The notes beneath the pieces were generated by a model, which saw only the letters and a program-made list of their open reading frames with translations, had not been told where the DNA came from and did no database searches. Source: Streptomyces bacillaris (GTDB lineage Bacteria; Actinomycetota; Actinomycetes; Streptomycetales; Streptomycetaceae). From it: a stretch of DNA of 64,000 nt. The stretch lies in the NCBI RefSeq assembly GCF_003268675.1, contig NZ_CP029378.1, positions 4,650,001-4,714,000 on the forward strand, in the 5' to 3' direction. Shown here piece by piece: positions 16,771-25,657 of the stretch; position 1 is the stretch's first letter, and each line of letters begins with the position of its first letter. Position numbers and translations under genes: made by a program.

Positions 16771-17628
16771 TCAGCTGGTGTACGACTTGGCGATCTTGGT
16801 GATGAACTCCCGCGTCTGGTCCACGTTCAGGGCCTGCGCCCGCAGGTGCTCGTACATCACGCTGTAGCGCTGCACGTCGTTCGCCTTCTCCAGATAGAGA
16901 TCGCTCGTGACGCCCTCGATGTAGACGACGCTGGAGTCAGCGGCGTCCGGGAACTCCAGGATCGCGTACTGCCCGTTGATCCCGGGGTGAGCGCCCATCT
17001 CGAACGGCAGCACCTGCACGGTCACATGGGGCAGGTGCGACTGCTCGACGAGGTGCTCCAGCTGGTCGATCATGATCTGGTTGTCACCGACCCGTCGGCG
17101 CAGCGCCGACTCGTCGATCACGGCCCAGAGCCGCAGCGGGTTCTCCGGCGCGTTGACCCGGTCCTGGCGCCGCGACCGTACGTTGACGCGCTTCTCGATG
17201 TCGGAGGGCGGCGCCTCGGGAAGCGCGCCGCTGATCAGGGCCTCGGCGTACGCCCGGGTCTGGAGCAGGCCCGGAACCATCTGGGGCTCGTAGACGCGCA
17301 GGGACTCCGCGTCCGTCTCCAGACCGATGTAGACGCTGTACGGAATGTCGCCGAAGGCGTGCCACCAGCCCTGCTGGCGCGAGTCCTTGGCCATCTGCAT
17401 CAGGGAGTCGACGATGCGGTGGTCCTCGACCTCGTACACCCCGCAGAGGTCACGCACATCGCGCTGGCTGATGGAACGGCGGCCGTTCTCCAGGCGGCTG
17501 ATCTTCGACTGCGAGACCAGCAGACGCTCCGCCACCTCCTCGGCCGTCATGCCTTTGAGTTCGCGCAGGCGGCGCAGTTCCTGGCCCAACCTGCGTCGCC
17601 TGACTGTGGGATTGACGTTGGACGGCAC
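16771..17628 (-). CDS. Scr1/WhiJ-type XRE regulator with DUF5753 domain
   Basis: The 285-residue regulator has an HTH at about 12-65 (RLGQELRRLRELKGMTAEEV then LLVSQSKISRLENGRR) and a DUF5753 domain with MVPGLLQTRAYAEALI, LWAVIDESALRRRVG and LPFEMGAHPGINGQYAIL. GTG 17628 gives the N-terminus MPSNVNPTVRRRRL; GGAGG lies about 10 nt upstream. It is the larger member of the second XRE/DUF397 locus. The C-terminal part resembles a ligand pocket, but no ligand is known for this family. Confidence 0.9.
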   Translation of the reverse strand: MPSNVNPTVRRRRLGQELRRLRELKGMTAEEVAERLLVSQSKISRLENGRRSISQRDVRDLCGVYEVEDHRIVDSLMQMAKDSRQQGWWHAFGDIPYSVYIGLETDAESLRVYEPQMVPGLLQTRAYAEALISGALPEAPPSDIEKRVNVRSRRQDRVNAPENPLRLWAVIDESALRRRVGDNQIMIDQLEHLVEQSHLPHVTVQVLPFEMGAHPGINGQYAILEFPDAADSSVVYIEGVTSDLYLEKANDVQRYSVMYEHLRAQALNVDQTREFITKIAKSYTS

Positions 17629-17801
17629 GGAAAGTGCACCTCCGGCTATGTAGCTGTGCGTATCTACTGCTCAGCAGATTGCCACTCCGTGCCCCGGCCG
17701 CGCTGGGAAACAGCCACACGCAGGTGCGTGCGGTATAAGCGCCCGGCCGCGCACCGGAGCACGTACCGGCGCGCGTGAGGGTGTGCGATACGGCGCGCAA
17801 G

Positions 17802-17839
17802 CGCGCGGGGCAGCCGGTCAAGACCGGCTGCCCCGCGCG
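17802..17839 (-). terminator. Strong perfect 18-bp hairpin downstream of the GPP34 gene
   Basis: CGCGCGGGGCAGCCGGTC (17802-17819) and its exact complement (17822-17839) flank an AA centre. It is 133 bp past the GPP34 stop on the minus strand and before the XRE promoter, with no U-tract, as is usual for Streptomyces terminators. The rest of 17629-17971 shows no gene. Confidence 0.7.
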
Positions 17840-17971
17840 TGGTGCGGCTCCCGAACCGGGTCCGATGACGACGGCACGGCGGTGTGCGATTGTCCGCGCG
17901 GTCCTCTGCGCGGGTCCTGCCCGGACCGTACGGAGGTGCCGTACGGGCGGTGGTGCTCCAGGCCTGCCGGG

Positions 17972-18691
17972 TCAGCTCGCGGCGGTGTGCGCCATGCTGC
18001 TCCGGCGTGCCTGTGCTTGCGGCTGCAACGGAACGCCCGCTGCCTGCTGCGTACGGCGCGGCTGGACCGCCACACCGTTCTGGACGTCCATCACGGCGTG
18101 CGCCACGAGGCCGCCCATGGGGTCGTGCCTGATCAGGTCCCGGAGGCGGGAGCGCGATGAGCGCCCCTCGTTCCCGGGGTACAGGTGCTTGCCGAGTCCG
18201 ACCGCGTGGGCCAGTGCGGCGAGCGCCGCGGTCCGCGGGTCCGGCGGTACGCCGGTGCGGATCGCACTGTCCAGCCGGGCCCTGATGTCCCGGCTGATCG
18301 CCGTGTCCGTCGCCTGGTAGCGAGTCGTCGGCAGCACCCCGCACATCTGGCCCGCCACGGCATGAACCATGCCGCACCGCTCCAGATGAGCGAGATAGAT
18401 CTGGCGCAGCCCCAGCCGGGGCCCGCCGATCCAGTGGACCGCCCGGACCGGGCTGCCACGACGGCGCAGCAGCTCCAGTGCGGAGTCCAGTGTCGGATCT
18501 CCTGTCGGCCGTGGCATCACCACGGCGATACGATCCCCGTCAGGGGCTATCCGTCCTGCCAGAGCCAGCTCCACTAGCTGTGCCCCGGCCAGGCCGAGGT
18601 CGAGCGACTGCGGCTGCGCTGTGGTACCCGTGGCCGGGTCCAGAGCGAGCAACAGAAGCTCCTCCGGGATTGTTCTGCGGCTCCTGCCCAT
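17972..18691 (-). CDS. GPP34/GOLPH3-like phosphoprotein
   Basis: The 239-residue protein matches the GPP34 layout: a start of TIPEELLLLALDPATG, LGLAGAQLVELALAGRI, a basic beta-hairpin with RRRGSPVRAVHWIGG, and LPTTRYQATDTA in the C-terminal half. In eukaryotes this fold binds phosphatidylinositol-4-phosphate at the Golgi. Streptomyces have many copies of unknown role, presumably membrane associated. The last 40 residues (QPRRTQQAAGVPLQPQAQARR) look disordered. ATG 18691 starts MGRSRRTIPE. Confidence 0.9.
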   Translation of the reverse strand: MGRSRRTIPEELLLLALDPATGTTAQPQSLDLGLAGAQLVELALAGRIAPDGDRIAVVMPRPTGDPTLDSALELLRRRGSPVRAVHWIGGPRLGLRQIYLAHLERCGMVHAVAGQMCGVLPTTRYQATDTAISRDIRARLDSAIRTGVPPDPRTAALAALAHAVGLGKHLYPGNEGRSSRSRLRDLIRHDPMGGLVAHAVMDVQNGVAVQPRRTQQAAGVPLQPQAQARRSSMAHTAAS

Positions 18692-18770
18692 CCATGCCTC
18701 CCCGCGTGGATGTCTGACAGGGTGACCCCTCTCACATTCATCTGTCGAGAGCGCCTGACTGCTTTGTATG

Positions 18771-18799
18771 GGAACCAGTAGGTATGTCGTTCTCGTCTA
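18771..18799 (+). promoter_or_regulatory. Candidate sigma-E-type promoter for the D,D-carboxypeptidase gene
   Basis: GGAACC (18771-18776) and CGTCTA (18794-18799) are 17 bp apart, close to the ECF sigma-E pattern of Streptomyces envelope-stress genes (GGAAC and CGTCTA). A second, vegetative-like reading is CTGACT (18755-18760) with TAGGTA (18779-18784). Either start leaves an 80-90-nt leader before GTG 18886. Confidence 0.45.
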
Positions 18800-18885
18800 G
18801 CAGCTCGGCCAGGGGTTCACACAGGACACTGGTAGATGGTTCGGACAGCGCGGGGGTTGCCCCCGCAGTGCATCAGGAGGCATCG

Positions 18886-21465
18886 GTGGCGGGCGAGTCC
18901 CCCGACAAAACGGAGCAGCGGAAGTCGTCGGGGACGGCTGCGGAGGAACGCGACCCGCGCTTCGCGGTGTTCCGCGAACCCGGTGCGGACGACGGGGCGA
19001 AGGCCGCCGACGAGGTGGCGCCGGACACGGCCACGTCGGACACGCCTACGTCCGACACGGCCACCGCCGTCTTCCGCCCGCGGCTTCCGGAGGACGACGA
19101 GGTGGGGTCGGGGCGCGCGGCGGGGACCGTGCCTGCGGCGGGTGCTGCCGCTGCGGACGGTGTCGCCTCCGCGGAGGAGCCTGCGGGTGGTGCCGACTCC
19201 GCCGCGGGAGAGTCTGCGAAGGCCGAGAGGGTCGAGAGGGCCGAGAAGGCCGAGAAGACCGACAGGGAGCCTGCGAAGGCCGAAGAGGAGCCCGCCACGG
19301 CCGAGAAGGAGCCCGCGGAGGCTGCGGAGGAGCCCGGGAAGGCTCCTGAGGACGCTGTAACGCCCCAGAAGCCCTCAGGGGACCCCGAGGGCCCCGAAGC
19401 CTCCGACGCGGCCGTGAAGGCCCCTGGGGCGGACGGGGACGGGGACACGGACGTCGAGGCCGAGGTGGTCGGCGCGGCCGACACGGCCGACCGTTCCGAG
19501 GACGCGCCGGAGCCCGGTGACGTACGGCTGCGCGCGGCCGTGGCCGCCTGGGTCGATGCGGCGGACGGGGACGAGAAGCCGTCGGAGGGCGGGGAGCCGT
19601 CGAAGGCTGAAGCGAAGGACGAGGCCAAGGGCAGGACCGAGGGCGAGGGCGCGGGCGAGCCAGTGGCGAACGCCGACGCGAAGGCGGACGCCGAGGCGAA
19701 GCCGACAGCCGACGCCAAGGCCGTACCGGAAGCCAAGGCCAAGACCGACACGGCCGCCGACTCCGGCCCGGACGGCGACACCGGCACAGACACGGACAGT
19801 GCCTCGGCCTCCGATTCCGACTCCGGCACCGGCTCCGACCTGCGAGGAATCGATCAGCCCACGGCTGTCTTCAAGGCCGTCACGCCCCCCAAGAAGGTCG
19901 ACCAGCCGACGACCGCGCTGAAGCTCCCGCCGCAGGACAAGGCGACAGACGGCGACCAGTACAAGCCCGAGAGCACCGTCGAGCGGACGAGCACCTTCGT
20001 ACCCCTGCGCTCCGACGACGTACGGCCCGCCGCGTCCACCACCGCCCCCGCCCCCGCGCCCGCCGACACCGACGCGGCCTCGACGACCTCGTCCACCCCG
20101 GCCCCGGCCCCGTCGGCGTCGGCAGCCACCCCCTCCTGGGCGGCGGCCGAGCGGACCCGGCAGCAGCCGCTGCCGCCCAAGCCGCCGCTCGACCTGCTCG
20201 CCGAGCTGACGAACACCCCGCCGCCGCCCGAGACCCCGGTCCGTACGGCGGTCCGGCGGGTCAAGATCTGGACCCCGCTGGTCCTCCTCCTGCTGATCAT
20301 CTTTGCGATCGTGCAGGTGATGCGCCCGCTGCCGGAGCCGGCCCTGAAGCTCACGGCGAAGCCGACGTACGCCTTCGAGGGCGGCGACACGAAGCTGTCC
20401 TGGCCGGGCCAGGGGCAGTCGGCCGTGATGGTGGACGGCGTCGGGTCGCTCGGCTCCGAGGGCGCGCAGAAGTCCGCGCCCATCGCGAGCGTCGCGAAGG
20501 TCATGACGGCGTACGTGATCCTCAAGGAGCACCCCCTCAAGGGTGACGAGCAGGGCGAGACGATCACCGCCGACCAGAAGGCGGAGGACGAGTCCAAGAA
20601 CGCGGACGAGTCGGTGGCCCCGCTGAAGAACGGCCAGAAGCTCAGCCAGCGGCAGATGCTCCAGCTCCTGATGATCCCGTCGGGCAACAACGCGGCCCGG
20701 CTGCTCGCCCGCTGGGACGCGGGGAGCGAGGACGCGTTCGTCGACAAGATGAACGACGCGGCCAAGGACCTCGGGATGACCGACTCGACGTACACGGACC
20801 CGAGCGGGCTGGACAAGGCGACCGTCTCCACCGCGACCGACCAGCTCAAGCTGGCCCAGGCGGTCATGAAGAACGACGTCTTCCGGACGATCGTGGACAT
20901 GCCCGAGGTCGAGATCGAGGGCATAGACGGCAAGATCTACAACAACAACACCCTGCTCCTGCAGCCCGGGGTGAGCGGCATCAAGACCGGCTCCTCCACC
21001 CCGGCGGGCGGCAACCTGCTCTGGTCCGCGAACACCAAGGTCGACGGCAAGGTGCTGTGGATCTACGGAGCGGTCATGGGCCAGCAGGCCGGTACGGGCC
21101 GGGTCTACGACAGCCTGTCGCTCTCCCTGACCAACAGCCTCAAGCTGATCAAGGACGCGCAGCAGGCCGTCACCTCCGCCACGGTGGTGAAGAAGGGCGA
21201 CGTCGTCGGGTACGTGGACAACGGCTTCGGCGCGCAGACCCCGGTGGTGGCGACGAAGGACCTCAAGGCGGTCGGCTGGCCCGGTCTGGAGGTCGAGCTG
21301 AACGTCACCGACAACGGCAAGGGCATCGGGCACGAGGCGAAGGCCGGCAGCGAGGTCGGCATGGTGACCGTGGGGACGGGCACCGGAAAGGTCACGGCAC
21401 CGGTGGTGCTGCAGGACGACCTGACCCAGCCGGCCTTCGGCGACAAGCTGACCAGGATCGGCTGA
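18886..21465 (+). CDS. Membrane-anchored D-alanyl-D-alanine carboxypeptidase (S11 family) with long acidic N-terminal region
   Basis: This 859-residue enzyme should trim the terminal D-Ala of peptidoglycan stem peptides. The catalytic domain follows a single TM segment (WTPLVLLLLIIFAIVQVM, about 462-480) and has S535-x2-K538 (SVAK), the S599-G-N601 motif and KTG near 700. Residues 1-455 are low-complexity Glu/Ala/Lys-rich and Pro-rich sequence, with two ATAVF/TAVFK-like patches. With the TM at 462 this tail is cytoplasmic. The frame is open from 18784, but GTG 18886 has AGGAGG exactly 5 nt upstream and gives MAGESPDKTEQRK. The membrane-protein gene follows after 171 bp. Confidence 0.92.
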   Translation: MAGESPDKTEQRKSSGTAAEERDPRFAVFREPGADDGAKAADEVAPDTATSDTPTSDTATAVFRPRLPEDDEVGSGRAAGTVPAAGAAAADGVASAEEPAGGADSAAGESAKAERVERAEKAEKTDREPAKAEEEPATAEKEPAEAAEEPGKAPEDAVTPQKPSGDPEGPEASDAAVKAPGADGDGDTDVEAEVVGAADTADRSEDAPEPGDVRLRAAVAAWVDAADGDEKPSEGGEPSKAEAKDEAKGRTEGEGAGEPVANADAKADAEAKPTADAKAVPEAKAKTDTAADSGPDGDTGTDTDSASASDSDSGTGSDLRGIDQPTAVFKAVTPPKKVDQPTTALKLPPQDKATDGDQYKPESTVERTSTFVPLRSDDVRPAASTTAPAPAPADTDAASTTSSTPAPAPSASAATPSWAAAERTRQQPLPPKPPLDLLAELTNTPPPPETPVRTAVRRVKIWTPLVLLLLIIFAIVQVMRPLPEPALKLTAKPTYAFEGGDTKLSWPGQGQSAVMVDGVGSLGSEGAQKSAPIASVAKVMTAYVILKEHPLKGDEQGETITADQKAEDESKNADESVAPLKNGQKLSQRQMLQLLMIPSGNNAARLLARWDAGSEDAFVDKMNDAAKDLGMTDSTYTDPSGLDKATVSTATDQLKLAQAVMKNDVFRTIVDMPEVEIEGIDGKIYNNNTLLLQPGVSGIKTGSSTPAGGNLLWSANTKVDGKVLWIYGAVMGQQAGTGRVYDSLSLSLTNSLKLIKDAQQAVTSATVVKKGDVVGYVDNGFGAQTPVVATKDLKAVGWPGLEVELNVTDNGKGIGHEAKAGSEVGMVTVGTGTGKVTAPVVLQDDLTQPAFGDKLTRIG

Positions 21466-21636
21466 GCACGAGGCATCACGGGGGAAGGCACGGGGCGGGG
21501 TGAGCGGTGTCGGTCACCCCGCCCCGATGCCAGGGGAATGTGTCGGAGGTACGTGTTAGCGTCCCCGGACAACTGAAGGACGCCGGGACGCGTCCTGAAA
21601 GGTGTACGGGGACGGCGGAGACGGGGAGAGACCGTA

Positions 21637-23673
21637 GTGACCACCGCGGAGCCGAGACCCGGCCGCGAGGCGGACAGCACCACCGGGACGACCGGTGCGA
21701 AGACCGGCGGGACCGGCGACACCGCTCCCCATCAGGAGGAGACCACCGTAGGCAGCGCCGACCCGCGCGCCCTGCTGCCCTCTCCGCGTACGCCGGAGCT
21801 TCCCCCGTCGGAACGCCCCGCGCCGGAATCCTCCGCGCCGGAACGCTCGACGCCGGGTTCCTCTGCGCCGGAAGCCTCCACGAAGCCGCCCGCTCCCTCC
21901 GACCCGGGCTCCTCAGCCCAGGGCTCCGCCGACCCCGGCCCCAAGACACCGCCCCCCACCCGGACCGGGCGGCTGCTGCGCCACCCCGCGACCATCGCCA
22001 CGGCGGCCGCGGCCGTCACCCACGTCCTGTGGTTCCTCTTCTTCGCCAACAGCGGCGGCGACCTCGCGGCGCAGGACGCCTGGGCCGAGTTCGTGGGCCG
22101 GCACCCGGGCACCGCGTACAACCTGGCCTGGTACGGGGGTATGCACCCCGTCTCGTACAGCGTGGTCTCGCCGTATCTGATGTCGGTGCTCGGCGTCCGG
22201 ACGACGATGATGATCGCCGGTACGGTCTCGGCGGGGCTGACCGCGCTGATCCTGGTCCGGGTCCGGGCCGTGCGCAATCCGCTGGCCTGCTCGCTCGCCG
22301 GAGTCTTCGCCTACCTGTGCAACGCGCTGTCGGGGCGGGTGACGTTCGGGCTCGGGATGATGTTCGCGGTCGGTGCCGTCGCCGCCGTCTTCTGCTGGCC
22401 CTACCGCTGGCGGTACAAGCGGTGGGCCAAGGCGGCCGTGGCGGCCCCGCTCGCCGCGCTGGCCACCGCCTCCAGCCCGGTGGCCGGGCTCTTCCTCGGG
22501 GTCGTGGCCGCCGCGCTGTTCCTTCATAAACGCCGCCCCGGCGCGTACGCCATCGGGCTGGCGCCCGTCGCCGTGGTGGGGCTGTCCTCCCTGCTCTTCC
22601 CGTTCTCCGGTACGCAGCCGATGTCCCTGGGGACGGTGTCGCTGCCGCTCCTCTTCTCGATCCTCGTCTTCCTCCTCGTACCGCGTGACTGGAGCACGGT
22701 CCGCACGGCGGCGGCCGTCTACGGGGCCGGCACGGTCCTCACGTACTTCGTCGACTCGCAGATCGGGTCGAACGTGACCCGGATGGCGATGCTGTTCGCC
22801 GGGGTCGTGCTGCTGGCCGCGCTCCCGTACACCGTCCCGCGCAGCCGCCGCTGGTACGCGCTGGTCCTCGCGTTCGCCGGGCTCAACTTCTGGATCGGCT
22901 TCAAGAGCGTCGACGACATCGTCCGCACCGCCCCCACCGCCTCCTGGGCCCGCGAGCTGGCGCCCCTGGTCAACCAGCTCCAGCAGGTCGGCGCCGAGCG
23001 CGGCCGGGTCGAGGTGGTCCCGGCGAGCAGCCACCGGGAGGCGTCGGCGCTGGCCGCGTACAACCTGGCCCGCGGCTGGAACCGGCAGGCCGACATGAAG
23101 CGCAACCCGCTCTTCTACGACGACACCCTGAACGCGGTCAACTACCGGCAGTGGCTGGACCGGTGGGCGGTCCACTACGTCGTGCTGCCCACGGGCAAGC
23201 CGGACGGCGGGGCCGAGCAGGAGGCCGAGCTGGTCGGGGGCGGGCTCTCCTATCTCCGGGAGATCTGGGGCGACGAGAACTGGAAGCTCTACCGGGTCCT
23301 GGAGCCGACCCCGCTCGCGGACCCGCCCGCGACGGTGGAGCGGGCGGGCGCCAACGAGCTGACGATCCGGGTGGAGTCGGCCGGCCGGGTGCTGATCCGG
23401 GTCCCGCACTCGCGCTGGCTCGCGCTCGTCGACGAGAACGGCAAGAGCCTGGAGCGCCCGCAGGAGACCGAGGAGTCCAAGCTGCGGACGCAGGAGGACG
23501 AGACGGCCCCCCGGACCTTCGAGAACATCCACGGCTGCCTGAACAAGATCGAGGACGAGGGTCCGTACGGCGACGAATGGACCGAACTCCTCGCGCCGAA
23601 GCCGGGGGTGTACCGGCTGGCGGCCCCGTACCAGCTCCAGCCGGGGACACCGTGCCCGGAGGAGCTGAGCTGA
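21637..23673 (+). CDS. Large integral membrane protein with C-terminal soluble domain
   Basis: The 678-residue product has a Pro/Glu-rich cytoplasmic N-terminus (about 1-110), roughly ten to twelve TM segments (about 118-430) and a soluble domain to the end. The layout and the motif HPVSYSVVSPYLMS resemble GT-C-like or mannosyltransferase-style membrane enzymes, and the soluble part could be periplasmic. No catalytic motif is secure. It follows the D,D-carboxypeptidase gene, which suggests an envelope role. The start is GTG 21637 behind a GGGAGAG run. I cannot name a reaction. Confidence 0.8.
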   Translation: MTTAEPRPGREADSTTGTTGAKTGGTGDTAPHQEETTVGSADPRALLPSPRTPELPPSERPAPESSAPERSTPGSSAPEASTKPPAPSDPGSSAQGSADPGPKTPPPTRTGRLLRHPATIATAAAAVTHVLWFLFFANSGGDLAAQDAWAEFVGRHPGTAYNLAWYGGMHPVSYSVVSPYLMSVLGVRTTMMIAGTVSAGLTALILVRVRAVRNPLACSLAGVFAYLCNALSGRVTFGLGMMFAVGAVAAVFCWPYRWRYKRWAKAAVAAPLAALATASSPVAGLFLGVVAAALFLHKRRPGAYAIGLAPVAVVGLSSLLFPFSGTQPMSLGTVSLPLLFSILVFLLVPRDWSTVRTAAAVYGAGTVLTYFVDSQIGSNVTRMAMLFAGVVLLAALPYTVPRSRRWYALVLAFAGLNFWIGFKSVDDIVRTAPTASWARELAPLVNQLQQVGAERGRVEVVPASSHREASALAAYNLARGWNRQADMKRNPLFYDDTLNAVNYRQWLDRWAVHYVVLPTGKPDGGAEQEAELVGGGLSYLREIWGDENWKLYRVLEPTPLADPPATVERAGANELTIRVESAGRVLIRVPHSRWLALVDENGKSLERPQETEESKLRTQEDETAPRTFENIHGCLNKIEDEGPYGDEWTELLAPKPGVYRLAAPYQLQPGTPCPEELS

Positions 23674-23686
23674 GCGGGGACGGTGG

Positions 23687-23700
23687 GTGCACGCGTGCAC
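23687..23700. promoter_or_regulatory. 14-bp perfect palindrome in an intergenic region
   Basis: GTGCACGCGTGCAC is fully self-complementary and lies between the membrane-protein stop (23673) and the zinc-ribbon gene at 23805. It could be an operator; no regulator is near. Confidence 0.35.
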
Positions 23701-23804
23701 GTACGCCAACGTCTACGCCTACGGCCTAGGGCGGATGTTCGCTGTACGGGCCATTGTTCGTGGGCCCTCCCTCTGTGGGCGCCGTCCTGGCAAGGTGTCC
23801 TGGC

Positions 23805-24701
23805 ATGAGGTGCCAACACTGCGGTGGTCAGCGCGGCGCGCTGCCGGGGATGGTCTGCCCCGGCTGCGGAGCGGCCCGCTCCGGGACGGCGGCCGGGGAC
23901 GGCTCCTGGGTCGCGCACGAAACCCTGGCAGGCCGTGTCTCCACGCTTCCCCGTCGACGTAAAGCCTTGCTGGTGGCGGGAGTCGTGGTGGCGGCCGGAG
24001 GGCTGGCGGCGGTGGTCGCGCTGCTCCTGGCGGGCGGCGGAAGCGTGGGCGGCGGCACGAGCCGTACGGACGCGGCGGGCCGGGCGGGCGCGCTGCCGGA
24101 CCGGACCGGGGGCGGCCCGCCGACGCGGATCGGCCCCGGGGAGGAGGCCCCGGCCACGCCTCCGGTGCAGGAGCCCCCTTCGGAAGGCCGCTTCACGGAG
24201 TGGGCGGGCCCGGGCTGCGAGGCGGGGGAGTACCGGGAGTACGGCCGCTTCGAGAAGGGCGAGGCGGGCTGGTACGGGGTCGGCTCCGGCGGCTTCACGG
24301 GCGGCGGCTGCGACGGCCGGTTCAGCGCGATCCCGATGTCGGGCAGCCCCACCGAGGACCGGGGCTCCACCGCCACCTGGTCCTGGCACCTGGGCGACGG
24401 CTTCCGGGAGTGCGCGCTGACGGTGTTCGTACCGGCCGCCCCGGAGGGCCGCGCCCGCGATGTGGCGGGCGACCCGACCGTCTACCGGGTGCTCTCGGAC
24501 CCGGACGACGCGGACTCCGCGTACACCGGTTTCGCGGTGCGCCAGACGCGGCACCGGGGGAGGCCGGTGGAGGTGGGCAACTACCCGGTGAAGGGCGACA
24601 CGTTCGCGGTGCTGCTCATCGACCGGGGCCGGGACTGGGGCGCGGCGGACCGGGTGGGGGCGCACCACGCGGCGGCACAGATGAGGGCGTCGTGCCGGTG
24701 A
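23805..24701 (+). CDS. Zinc-ribbon membrane-anchored protein with extracytoplasmic domain
   Basis: The 298-residue product starts with a zinc ribbon (MRCQHCGG... CPGCGAA, two CxxC pairs within 25 residues). A single TM helix follows (about 54-75, ALLVAGVVVAAGGLAAVVALLL), then a Gly/Pro-rich linker and a C-terminal domain with four cysteines (PGCEAGEY, GGGCDG, ECALT, RASCR). The topology is cytoplasmic ribbon, outside domain. ATG 23805 is chosen since it begins directly at the ribbon; the open frame upstream is not zinc-ribbon like. The function is unknown. Confidence 0.75.
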   Translation: MRCQHCGGQRGALPGMVCPGCGAARSGTAAGDGSWVAHETLAGRVSTLPRRRKALLVAGVVVAAGGLAAVVALLLAGGGSVGGGTSRTDAAGRAGALPDRTGGGPPTRIGPGEEAPATPPVQEPPSEGRFTEWAGPGCEAGEYREYGRFEKGEAGWYGVGSGGFTGGGCDGRFSAIPMSGSPTEDRGSTATWSWHLGDGFRECALTVFVPAAPEGRARDVAGDPTVYRVLSDPDDADSAYTGFAVRQTRHRGRPVEVGNYPVKGDTFAVLLIDRGRDWGAADRVGAHHAAAQMRASCR

Positions 24702-24706
24702 GGAGT

Positions 24707-24738
24707 CCCAACAGAGCAGAAATGTCAGGCCTGTTGGG
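24707..24738. terminator. Convergent hairpin terminator
   Basis: CCCAACAG (24707-24714) pairs with CTGTTGGG (24731-24738) around a 16-nt loop, between the converging stops at 24701 and 24752. Confidence 0.65.
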
Positions 24739-24751
24739 TCCACCCGGCCCG

Positions 24752-25552
24752 TCAGTGCGTCTGCCGTAGGAAGTCCCGGTCGTACGGGGACAGTTCGGTC
24801 TGGGGCCCGGCAGCACGCAGCACGACATCCAGCGCCCGGTCCGGATCGGCGGCGTAGTACCCGCTGCCCCACGCGGCGTTGGCTTCGACCACGGCCCACC
24901 GCCCCTCGTCGTCCACGCCGACGTCGACGACGATCGCGGACGGCAGGGTCCGGTGCGCGGCGGCGAGCAGGTCGCGGCCGAAGGCGAGGGCGCCGGGGTC
25001 GGGAGGCCCGAGCCGGAGCTGTCCCCGCTCGGCGTACTGGCTCCCGGTGTGGACGGCCCCGTCGAGCAGGTGGAGCCGGTACTCGGCGGCGAACGTCATC
25101 ACCTCGCTCACCAGCACGACGGTCCGGTCCGGATCCACGGCGTCGGGCCCGGGCAGCCGGGACCCGTCCGCGTAGACGAGCGCCGGAATGCTCTTGTCGT
25201 TGGGCGACTTGATGAAGGCGGGCCGCCGCAGCCGGTACGCCTCACCGATGGGCATCGCCCGTATCTCCCGCCGGGTGAACGCGTACGGGAGGTGTGCGAG
25301 CCAGTCGGCGGGTGCCTCCAGCAGGGCGATCCCGAGGGCGGGTGCCACGGCGTCGGCGAAGGAGGGCCCGGCATGCAGATGTACGACGCGGCCCCGCGCC
25401 GCTCCGACCGGCTCGGGCGCCACCGAGAACCCGGCCGACTCCACCACGTACAGGCCGCGCCGTACGGCCGTATCGCGCAACGCCCGTGCGGAGGCGGTGA
25501 GTCGGGGCGGCAGGACGAGGGTGCGAGGCGCGTCGGGTGTGTCGGGGTCCAT
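24752..25552 (-). CDS. ATP-grasp domain protein
   Basis: The 266-residue protein has the C-terminal half of an ATP-grasp fold: PAFIKSPNDKSIPALVY (lysine strand), TVVLVSEVMTFAAEYRLHLLDG (adenine-binding turn) and AIVVDVGVDDEGRWAVVEANAAWGSGYY (metal-binding Glu/Asn). It resembles the DUF4343-type ATP-grasp proteins of actinomycetes. Those presumably join a carboxylate to an amine or thiol, but no substrate is known. ATG 25552 starts MDPDTPDAPRTLVLPP. It is a single minus-strand gene divergent from the APH-family gene, with a 105-bp gap. Confidence 0.82.
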   Translation of the reverse strand: MDPDTPDAPRTLVLPPRLTASARALRDTAVRRGLYVVESAGFSVAPEPVGAARGRVVHLHAGPSFADAVAPALGIALLEAPADWLAHLPYAFTRREIRAMPIGEAYRLRRPAFIKSPNDKSIPALVYADGSRLPGPDAVDPDRTVVLVSEVMTFAAEYRLHLLDGAVHTGSQYAERGQLRLGPPDPGALAFGRDLLAAAHRTLPSAIVVDVGVDDEGRWAVVEANAAWGSGYYAADPDRALDVVLRAAGPQTELSPYDRDFLRQTH

Positions 25553-25657
25553 GGGCCCTGATTCTCCGCCGCAGGAGGGCAGGAGGCCCACCGCTTTTCC
25601 CACCCGGGACCGGCCCGAGGCGGACTGTTCGGCGGCAGGTGGGGGCAGGGGCCAGGA

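Noticed and set aside
18784..18885. ATG 18784 as the start of the D,D-carboxypeptidase
   Set aside because: It lies in the likely promoter, lacks a ribosome binding site, and GTG 18886 has AGGAGG at 5 nt.
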